Part shown: positions 57,726-64,000 of the stretch, piece after piece
Position numbering within the stretch: the stretch's first letter is position 1
Layout: each line of letters begins with the position of its first letter
Assembly: GCA_019218315.1 (NCBI GenBank)
Contig: JAHUUI010000001.1
Span: forward strand, 541,722 to 605,721
Source of the DNA: Cardiobacteriaceae bacterium TAE3-ERU3
GTDB lineage: Bacteria > Pseudomonadota > Gammaproteobacteria > Cardiobacteriales > Cardiobacteriaceae
DNA: 64,000 bases
Direction: 5' to 3'
Program-made: the position numbers and the translations under genes
The notes under the pieces: generated by a model
What the model saw: the letters and a program-made list of their open reading frames with translations, nothing else
What the model was told of the DNA's origin: nothing
Databases searched by the model: none

Positions 57726-58456
57726 TGAAAAAGTGGTTACTCAATGCAGACGTTGGCGAAGGCTGCGACGACAGCCTCGTCATGCCGTTTATCGACTGCG
57801 CCAATATCGCTTGCGGCGCACACGCTGGCGACAGCGATACCATGCTTCGCACCCTGGAACTGGCGAAGCAGCATCAAGTCACGCCCGGTGCGCATCCGGG
57901 CTATCCTGATCCGGCCAATTTCGGACGCTTGTCACTCGATATGGACGCAGACAGCGTTGAAGCGACGGTCAGTGCACAAATTGCCGCATTGAGCGAGATG
58001 GCGCTGTCGCTTGCTTATCCGCTTTACTACGTGAAGCCACACGGCGCACTCAACCACGACATGTTGCAAAAAGACGATGTTTTTCGCGCCATTTGTCGTG
58101 CCGTGGTTGCGGACAGCCCCGACCTCGCGCTGATGGTACCGACCAATGCTCGCCACGACGTACAGCAAGCCATTGCCGACGAGTACGGCTTGAGCATTTG
58201 GTGGGAAGTCTTTGCCGACCGCGGCTACGAGCCAAGCGGGTTGCTGCGCAGCCGCAAGTACGACGATGCGCTGCATGGCAGTGCGGAACGCATCATCGCA
58301 CAACTCGATGAAATCACCCGCCACGCACGTATTACCGCCATCGATGGCGCTGCACTCGACGTCAGCAATGCCCGCACCATCTGTATCCACGGCGATCACG
58401 CTGCCTCGGTTGCCGCGATACGCCAGTGGAAAACCGCAGCAGAGCGTGAATCGTAG
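57725..58456 (+). CDS. pxpA: 5-oxoprolinase subunit PxpA
   Basis: This 243-residue LamB/YcsF family protein opens the ring of 5-oxoproline with PxpB and PxpC and ATP, giving glutamate. Typical blocks are LNADVGEGCDD at residues 5-15, NIACGAHAGD near 30, GAHPGYPD near 60, VKPHGALNHDM near 100 and CIHGDHA near the C-terminus. GGAGG lies upstream of the ATG, which overlaps the DctM stop by one base. The stop overlaps the pxpB start. Confidence 0.94.
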   Translation: MKKWLLNADVGEGCDDSLVMPFIDCANIACGAHAGDSDTMLRTLELAKQHQVTPGAHPGYPDPANFGRLSLDMDADSVEATVSAQIAALSEMALSLAYPLYYVKPHGALNHDMLQKDDVFRAICRAVVADSPDLALMVPTNARHDVQQAIADEYGLSIWWEVFADRGYEPSGLLRSRKYDDALHGSAERIIAQLDEITRHARITAIDGAALDVSNARTICIHGDHAASVAAIRQWKTAAERES

Positions 58457-59151
58457 TGAGTAGCGCAAAGACCACATTAAGCTGGACGGCCGCAGGCGAG
58501 CGCGCCGTGATGCTGTATCTGCCCGAACCGCCGCAGGACGACTACCCGTTGCTTTTGCGCGCGTTGATGGGGCATTATCGTGCGCAGTTTGCGACCATCA
58601 TTGATATGGTACCCGCTTACCGTAGCCTGCTGCTGGTCTTTGCCGATAGTGACATCCCCGCGCAAGCCATTTGCGACAGCGGCAACGATTTCCTCACCGC
58701 CTACAATCCCGTGCAGGCACAGCAAGGCGTCACGACCCACACCATTCCCGTGTGCTACGCCGCTGAATACGCACCTGACCTCGCCGACCTCGCTGCCAGC
58801 CACGGCCTGAGCGTGGATGAGGTCATCGCGCAGCACACCGCCGACAGTTATAGCGTCTGCTGCCTCGGCTTCATCCCCGGCTTTGCGTTTCTCGGCTATG
58901 TGGATGAACGCATTGCCACGCCGCGCCATCACAACCCGCGCAGTAAAGTCGCCAAAGGCAGCGTTGGCATTGCCGGCCGCCAGACCGGTATTTACCCTGC
59001 TGACTCACCCGGCGGCTGGCAGATTATCGGCCGTACACCGGTAACGCTATACGCACCTGAACGTGGCCTGTATTCACGCTTTAATATTGGCGACAAAGTC
59101 CGCTTTAGTGCCATTAGCGCCGACGAATTTGCCAACTGGACAGACGAATGA
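58456..59151 (+). CDS. pxpB: 5-oxoprolinase subunit PxpB (KipI-like)
   Basis: This 231-residue protein has the KipI/allophanate-hydrolase subunit 1 fold. CCLGFIPGFAFLGYVDE is near residue 135, followed by PRSKVAKGSVGIAG and the YPADSPGGWQIIGRTP block. It forms a complex with PxpC that phosphorylates and hydrolyses 5-oxoproline. The start is a GTG at 58456 overlapping the pxpA stop by one base; the overlap decides this start. The 3' end overlaps pxpC in ATGA. Confidence 0.93.
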   Translation: MSSAKTTLSWTAAGERAVMLYLPEPPQDDYPLLLRALMGHYRAQFATIIDMVPAYRSLLLVFADSDIPAQAICDSGNDFLTAYNPVQAQQGVTTHTIPVCYAAEYAPDLADLAASHGLSVDEVIAQHTADSYSVCCLGFIPGFAFLGYVDERIATPRHHNPRSKVAKGSVGIAGRQTGIYPADSPGGWQIIGRTPVTLYAPERGLYSRFNIGDKVRFSAISADEFANWTDE

Positions 59152-60005
59152 GCAAAGCACTATTCCGCGTGATTCGCACCGCACCACTGACCCAACTGCA
59201 AGATGCCGGACGATTCGGCCATCTGCACCTTGGCTTTAGCCACAGCGGGCCGATGGATGAAAGCGCTTTTGCCATCAACCAGCAATTACTCGGTGACGAC
59301 GGCAGCAGCGCGCAACTCGAATTTGCCCCCGGTGGCCTGATGCTCGAAGTGCTTGCCGACGTCACCATTGCGCTCAGTGGTGCATACATGCAGCCGATGT
59401 TGAACGGCAAACCGCTGGTTAACTTCTGCGCACACCAGCTCAAGCAGGGCGACCGCCTTGATTTCGGCTTTGCCAAGCGTGGCATTTATGCCTATCTTGC
59501 GGTCAAAGGCGGCTTTGCTGCTGCGCCAATCCTCGGCAGCCGCAGCAGCACCGCACGCCTCAATTTACACGCACAACAAGTGCAGTCCGGCACTGTTTTG
59601 CGCGGCAGTGGTGAAGTGCTGGCCGAAGCGCAAGGCTGGCCGCGAAAAGACATCCCCGATTACCAATGCGATACGCTTGAGGTGATTCCCGCTTGCCAAT
59701 ATGAGCAATTTAGCGCGGAAATGCGTGAGCTGTTCAGCACACAAACCTATCGCGTCAGCACTGGCGACCGCATGGGCACACGCCTGCAAGGCGACAGCGC
59801 GATTAGCTATGACCACGGTGAATTACTCTCCGAAGGGTTGGTACCTGGCGCAATCCAGATTACCCGCGAAGGCCAGCCTATTGTGCTGCAAAAAGATGCC
59901 CAATCCATTGGCGGCTACCCGAAAATCGGCGTACTCACCGAAGCGAGCCGTAGCCTGCTCGCACAGATGAACAATGGCAGGGAATTGCAGTTCCGCTTTG
60001 TGTAA
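59148..60005 (+). CDS. pxpC: 5-oxoprolinase subunit PxpC (KipA-like)
   Basis: This 285-residue protein has the KipA/allophanate-hydrolase subunit 2 fold. It begins RTAPLTQLQDAGRFGHLHLG, has the GPMDESAFAINQ block near residue 35, and later SEGLVPGAIQ, plus GYPKIGVLTEASR near the end. It completes the PxpABC enzyme. The start overlaps pxpB in ATGA. It is the last gene of the operon; no clear terminator follows in 60006-60120. Confidence 0.93.
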   Translation: MSKALFRVIRTAPLTQLQDAGRFGHLHLGFSHSGPMDESAFAINQQLLGDDGSSAQLEFAPGGLMLEVLADVTIALSGAYMQPMLNGKPLVNFCAHQLKQGDRLDFGFAKRGIYAYLAVKGGFAAAPILGSRSSTARLNLHAQQVQSGTVLRGSGEVLAEAQGWPRKDIPDYQCDTLEVIPACQYEQFSAEMRELFSTQTYRVSTGDRMGTRLQGDSAISYDHGELLSEGLVPGAIQITREGQPIVLQKDAQSIGGYPKIGVLTEASRSLLAQMNNGRELQFRFV

Positions 60006-60118
60006 GTGTGATTTGAGGTGTATTTTCGCGAGCTTGTGATGATGAGTAATAAGATGAGTTAGAGTGTGTTGATGTAGCCTTGCAGGCAGGCAACTTCTAA
60101 TAGAAGTAGAGAATGTAT

Positions 60119-60141
60119 TTTATGTTATGGTATAACGTTTC
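60119..60141 (+). promoter_or_regulatory. Zur-like operator upstream of the TonB-dependent receptor
   Basis: ATGTTATGGTATAACGTTTC (60122-60141) matches the gammaproteobacterial Zur pattern, ATGTTATANTATAACATTTC, in about 17 of 19 fixed positions. Its core GTTAT-GGT-ATAAC is an inverted repeat. It ends 32 bases before the receptor start codon, at a place suited to block transcription. Confidence 0.6.
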
Positions 60142-60173
60142 GAAAATAATATAAAATATGGGAAACTTACTGA

Positions 60174-62702
60174 ATGAAACTCAATAAACTGTCTGTTTTT
60201 ATTGTACTTTACTGCTCAACACCATGTGGCTACGCACAAGACATCCAACTTGATACGATTGATGTTTTTGGTACGAGATCAGATGATAATGAAAAAATAA
60301 CCACGCAAGATATTGAATCTAGTGTTGGTGCTGATCGTAATATTACTGATTTGTTGAAAGAAAATAATGCTATACGCTATTCAAGTAATGGTAAAAATAG
60401 CCAGATGCTGGGGGAAATTGCACCTGCTAATGTGTCCTTTTATGGTGAGCGATATTACAACAACAATTTGATGCTTAATGGCGTAAGTATTAATAACAAC
60501 ATCAATCCCGTTGGTATGGGTGAGAATGGCAGGCTGCCTTTCGATCATACAGCGACAATTTTACCCTCTGAGTTACCGCGTGGGCATGCCCAATCCTTTT
60601 GGGTGAGTCCTTCTCTGTTGGAAGAGGTAGATGTGCATGCGAGTAATGTGTCGAGTGAATTTGGTGGGTTTACAGGTGGTGCTGTTAATGCCAAATTGAA
60701 AAAACCGACTGCTGACAAAGCTTACGGCTCACTTTCCTACCGTACCACGCGTGCTGCCTGGACGAAGTTCCATTTAGACGGAGATTATCAAGAAGCTTTC
60801 GAACAGGCGTATTTACCGCTTGCCCAGCCCGAATTTATCAAGCACGAATATAATCTGACCTTAAACCAGCCGATTAATGACCATTCTGCGTTGCTATTTT
60901 CCTATGACCGGCAGCAATCCGATATTCCATTGCAACAACGCTATTTAGATAGATGGGTAACGCAAGAGAGGAAATCGAAAAATATTTTATTGAGCTATGA
61001 AAATGTAATAAATGACGCCAATATTGTTTCCGCCAACCTTCTCTATGCACCGCATGCTGGCTCGTATTTTTTGGATAATGCCAAAGATGGACGCTTTGTC
61101 GAAAGTGGCGGTGGTTTGCTGGGTGAATTGACGTGGGAGTCTTTTACGCCATGGGGCGACAGTACGACAACTTTGCACTATCGCAATGATAAAAACCAGA
61201 CCAAATATGATGCAGATACTCTTTATCGCTATACCAAAACACCAAGTATTGACTGGGTTTCAGACCCCGGTACAGATGAAGCAACCAAAGGTGGAATCGG
61301 TAAACGTACCACGGAGCAGAAAAGCATTGGTATTCGGCAAAATATCGAGTTTGAACCCCGCACTTTTGCTAGCTCAGCGCATACCTTTAAAGTTGGATGG
61401 TCTTTTGAGCGTAATACCTCGAAAGTAAAGCAGGGAAAGCTTGCTCAGCAATACTCAGGGGCGAAAACTGGTTCTTATTATGAAGACCCTTCTAGCCCAT
61501 ATGGTTATTCCTTTAAACCATTTGATTTGAGAGATTGTGAAGACTGCATACCCGGAGAGCAGTTTTTTACTTCAAAGTCCCTTTATTATCCTGTTAATGC
61601 CCAAGTTTCGCACAATCGTACAGCGTTGTACCTTGAGGATAATATTAAATGGCATGGTTTTACTTTCCGCCCGGGTGTACGTCTTGATTATGCGCAGTTC
61701 ACCAAAGAAGTGAATATCGCACCAAGATTTTATATGGATTACGATTTGCAAGCTAAAGACCGTACCCATTTTAGCTTGGGATTAAACCGCTATTATGCAA
61801 GTGGTCTCATTGATTATAAATTGCGCTCTGCCTACACATTTCATGATAATTTTTCTCGCTGGGAATATGCAGATGGCTGGAGTTTAGGTACCCCAACACA
61901 ATATGTTGCTTACAAAAATAAAGGCCTAACCACGCCTTATAGCGATGAAATTGCACTCGGGCTATCACATGAAATGGCAAATACCCTGTGGCGTTTTGAA
62001 TGGATAAACAGGCATAGCAAAAAACAGCTGATGAGTAAAATAGACTATCAGGCGAACCCACAAGAACGCTGGTTGGTGAATGAAGGTGAGCATCGCTCTA
62101 ATAATTTTAGTTTGAAGCTCAATAATATTGAGCCAATAAAGATGAAATGGGTGGATTTAAATTGGTCTATTGGTGCAAGCTATCAGAAAACCACTACTAA
62201 TCAGACCGGCAGTGATTATACCCAGCGCACTTGGGGCGATTACGACGTTCAAAAAGTCATCGTCAAGGATGAACTGAAACCGATTGAAGAAACGCCGGCA
62301 ACCCGATTCAATCAACCGTGGTTGGCTTATGCACGTTTGGATACGCATTTCCCAAGCATCGGATTAAATTGGTCACAGCGACTGAATTACCAATCCGGTT
62401 ATCGCGAGACCTCTCTCTCGGGTATACGTTGCTCGGCAAAAATTGCGGCATGCGGCGGATATAACGGCATAGTTGCCAAATATGAGGAAGTGAAATACCC
62501 CAACCACTTTACCGTTGATTGGCTGTTTGAATGGAAGAAAAAGTTTACCAACGAACATGAGTTATCCGTGAACTTGACTGCACTGAATGTATTTAACACA
62601 GTCATCAAAGTACAAAAAGAAAGCTACGACTATGGCAATACCTATTACCAAACCTATTTGCCCGGGCGGCAATTCTGGTTAGGCGCCAAATATCGTTGGT
62701 AG
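60174..62702 (+). CDS. TonB-dependent outer-membrane receptor
   Basis: This 842-residue receptor has a signal peptide cleaved after about residue 21 (YAQ), a TonB-box-like LDTIDVFG at residues 26-33, and a plug domain (about 45-170, with VSFYGERYYNNNLMLNGVSI in outline). A 22-strand-type barrel ends in the aromatic FWLGAKYRW. Cys pairs at CEDC near residue 460 and near 755 lie in predicted loops. A Zur-like operator precedes it, so zinc or a zinc-binding metallophore is a candidate cargo, although iron complexes cannot be excluded. It is monocistronic, with a strong terminator shared with the next gene. Confidence 0.85.
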   Translation: MKLNKLSVFIVLYCSTPCGYAQDIQLDTIDVFGTRSDDNEKITTQDIESSVGADRNITDLLKENNAIRYSSNGKNSQMLGEIAPANVSFYGERYYNNNLMLNGVSINNNINPVGMGENGRLPFDHTATILPSELPRGHAQSFWVSPSLLEEVDVHASNVSSEFGGFTGGAVNAKLKKPTADKAYGSLSYRTTRAAWTKFHLDGDYQEAFEQAYLPLAQPEFIKHEYNLTLNQPINDHSALLFSYDRQQSDIPLQQRYLDRWVTQERKSKNILLSYENVINDANIVSANLLYAPHAGSYFLDNAKDGRFVESGGGLLGELTWESFTPWGDSTTTLHYRNDKNQTKYDADTLYRYTKTPSIDWVSDPGTDEATKGGIGKRTTEQKSIGIRQNIEFEPRTFASSAHTFKVGWSFERNTSKVKQGKLAQQYSGAKTGSYYEDPSSPYGYSFKPFDLRDCEDCIPGEQFFTSKSLYYPVNAQVSHNRTALYLEDNIKWHGFTFRPGVRLDYAQFTKEVNIAPRFYMDYDLQAKDRTHFSLGLNRYYASGLIDYKLRSAYTFHDNFSRWEYADGWSLGTPTQYVAYKNKGLTTPYSDEIALGLSHEMANTLWRFEWINRHSKKQLMSKIDYQANPQERWLVNEGEHRSNNFSLKLNNIEPIKMKWVDLNWSIGASYQKTTTNQTGSDYTQRTWGDYDVQKVIVKDELKPIEETPATRFNQPWLAYARLDTHFPSIGLNWSQRLNYQSGYRETSLSGIRCSAKIAACGGYNGIVAKYEEVKYPNHFTVDWLFEWKKKFTNEHELSVNLTALNVFNTVIKVQKESYDYGNTYYQTYLPGRQFWLGAKYRW

Positions 62703-62722
62703 CTTTATGACATACTTTGGGG

Positions 62723-62758
62723 AATACAGCGCCATTTTTATGGCGCTGTATTTTTTTG
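62723..62758. terminator. Bidirectional terminator between the receptor and MocR genes
   Basis: An AATACAGCGCCAT / ATGGCGCTGTATT stem with a T-rich loop is followed by seven T on the plus strand and flanked by A on the other. It overlaps the last codons and stop of the minus-strand MocR gene. Confidence 0.85.
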
Positions 62759-64000
62759 ATAGTTCCACGCCTGCATTAATAGTAGCACGGCATCGTGTAA
62801 TTCCTCGCTGGTGAGATGACCGAAGCCGAGCGAGAACAGCGGCAGGCCGCGGTGGTTTTTGACCGGATAGAGCTTGATTGATGCTTGAGCGGCAAGGGCT
62901 TCGAGTTCGTGGGTGCTGCGTGATTCGTTGCGCAGTTCGATGAGCAGGTAAAAGCCCGAGGCTTCGCCGTGGTAGCGCAGGTGCTCGCTGTATGGCTGCA
63001 AAAGCAGGCACAGTTGTTCCATTTTTTTGCGGTAGGCGGCGCGCATACGGTAGATGTGTTTTTCAAATTCGCCGCTGTGCATGAAGTCGGCGATGAGATG
63101 CTGGTCGATGCGCGAGACGTTGCAGTTAAACACGCTGCACACACGTTGGTAGGTGGGCAACAACGCGGGTGGCAAGACCATAAAGGTGATGCGCAGCGAC
63201 GGCATCAGCAGTTTGGAAAACGAGCCGAGGTAGATTACGTGGCCGTGCTGGTCGAGATGTTGCAGGGATGGTACCGGCTTGCCCTGATAGCGGAATTCAC
63301 TGTCGTAGTCGTCCTCGATAATGTAACGTCCGGCTTTGGCGTGCGCCCAGTCGAGCAATTGGTGACGCTCTTTGATTGGCAGCACGGTGGCGTAAGGGTA
63401 TTGGTGCGACGGGGTAACGTAAAGGATGTCAGCGTTGCTTTGCCCGAGCAGAGAAAAGTCGATTTTCTGGTGCGCGTCGAGCAGCGGCAGTTTGACCACG
63501 CTTTTGCCCGAGGCGCTAAGCAAGTGTTCGACGACGGGGTAGCCGTGTTCTTCCATCGCGTAAGTGAGTTGCGCATGTGGATGATGGTGGGCAAAGAGTA
63601 GGATGAGCTGGCTCATGCCGCTTTCGACACCGGCAGTGATGATGATTTGTTCGGCGCTGCAATGAACACCGCGCGAGGTGTGCAGGTATTGGCGGATTTG
63701 CTCGCGCAATACCGCTTCGCCTTGTTTGTCGCCAAGGCAGAGCAGGTCGCGGTGGCGTTGGTTGAGCAGGTTTTTCAGTCCTTTTTTCCATGCACTGAAC
63801 GGAAACAGGCTGGTGTCGATCAGGTTGGGATTGAGGTCGTAGCGGTATGCGGGTTTTGTGTTGGCCGCTGGCTGTGGTGCGGGTATGGGTTGGCTTTGCG
63901 CGAAGACTTGTTCGCCGTCAAAGCAGACGAAAAAGCCGCTGCGCGGTTTGGCTTCAATGTAGCCTTCGGCGAGTAGCTGAGCGTAGGCGGATTCGACCGT
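62738..64000 (-). CDS. MocR/GntR-type regulator with aminotransferase domain, 5' end outside the window
   Basis: The frame is open from the right edge (64000) to the TAA at 62740-62738 and gives 420 residues. The first residues, TVESAYAQLLAEGYIEAKPRS in part, are the end of a GntR winged helix. The rest is a fold-type I aminotransferase domain with PSHQYPYATVLP, IEDDYDSEFRY and the PLP-binding Lys in GSFSKLLMPSLR. This is the MocR/PdxR layout, where PLP or an aminotransferase ligand controls DNA binding. The target is unknown; the gene is convergent with the receptor and its start and target operators lie outside. Confidence 0.88.
   Translation of the reverse strand, partial: TVESAYAQLLAEGYIEAKPRSGFFVCFDGEQVFAQSQPIPAPQPAANTKPAYRYDLNPNLIDTSLFPFSAWKKGLKNLLNQRHRDLLCLGDKQGEAVLREQIRQYLHTSRGVHCSAEQIIITAGVESGMSQLILLFAHHHPHAQLTYAMEEHGYPVVEHLLSASGKSVVKLPLLDAHQKIDFSLLGQSNADILYVTPSHQYPYATVLPIKERHQLLDWAHAKAGRYIIEDDYDSEFRYQGKPVPSLQHLDQHGHVIYLGSFSKLLMPSLRITFMVLPPALLPTYQRVCSVFNCNVSRIDQHLIADFMHSGEFEKHIYRMRAAYRKKMEQLCLLLQPYSEHLRYHGEASGFYLLIELRNESRSTHELEALAAQASIKLYPVKNHRGLPLFSLGFGHLTSEELHDAVLLLMQAWNYQKNTAP

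Noticed and set aside
1-64000. CRISPR array, tRNA, rRNA or insertion sequence
   Set aside because: No regularly spaced direct repeats, cloverleaf with CCA end, rRNA core sequence, transposase motif or terminal inverted repeats were recognised.

Overview
This window is an ordinary, densely coded stretch of a Gram-negative gammaproteobacterial chromosome. The evidence is lipid A/LPS export genes, TonB-dependent uptake, a Cpx-type envelope stress system, ClpB, and dnaA-dnaN. Most genes have a base composition near 50% G+C by eye. Gene sizes and the type IV pilin-like sequence at 19.5 kb would fit a Cardiobacteriales-like lineage, but that placement is inference. No rRNA, tRNA, CRISPR array, prophage or insertion sequence was recognised.

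Layout. An AT-rich gene fragment sits at the left edge (1-393), followed by cpdA, a secreted glycerophosphodiesterase, an aromatic amino acid permease, an FNT channel and a YidE-type exchanger (0.5-6.7 kb). Next is a choline-to-betaine cluster, betB-betA-betT, without a betI regulator (7.1-12.8 kb). Then come small unknown genes, an HNH endonuclease gene broken by an in-frame stop, clpB, and an exported 687-residue protein that ends in a pilin-like segment (12.9-19.9 kb). After mgtE there is a Spy/CpxP-CpxR-CpxA locus with a CpxR box between the divergent genes (20.3-24.6 kb). A six-gene iron/siderophore-type ABC uptake operon on the minus strand carries three tandem binding proteins (24.8-30.9 kb).

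From 31.8 to 40.8 kb seven plus-strand genes are packed with gaps of 18 nt or less or with overlaps: two glycosyltransferase genes, an O-antigen ligase-like gene, msbA, a CPA1 antiporter, a low-molecular-weight phosphatase and dnaA. dnaA is therefore probably expressed at least partly from an LPS-assembly transcript. A short dnaA-dnaN gap with DnaA boxes follows, then dnaN and an LplT-PlsC fusion in place of the usual recF-gyrB.

From 44 to 54 kb lie a Gcr-type membrane protein, a CinA-like protein, rmuC, an aminotransferase, a strikingly AT-rich predicted membrane protein (probably acquired), and a coupled operon of DUF2237, SUKH/SMI1 and SelO. These are followed by an FhuF-like iron reductase and a DCC-family gene cut by an amber codon. 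From 54.9 to 60.0 kb a TRAP transporter is translationally coupled to pxpABC, which points to 5-oxoproline uptake and hydrolysis. The window closes with a TonB-dependent receptor preceded by a good Zur-like operator, a bidirectional terminator, and a MocR-type regulator cut off by the right edge.
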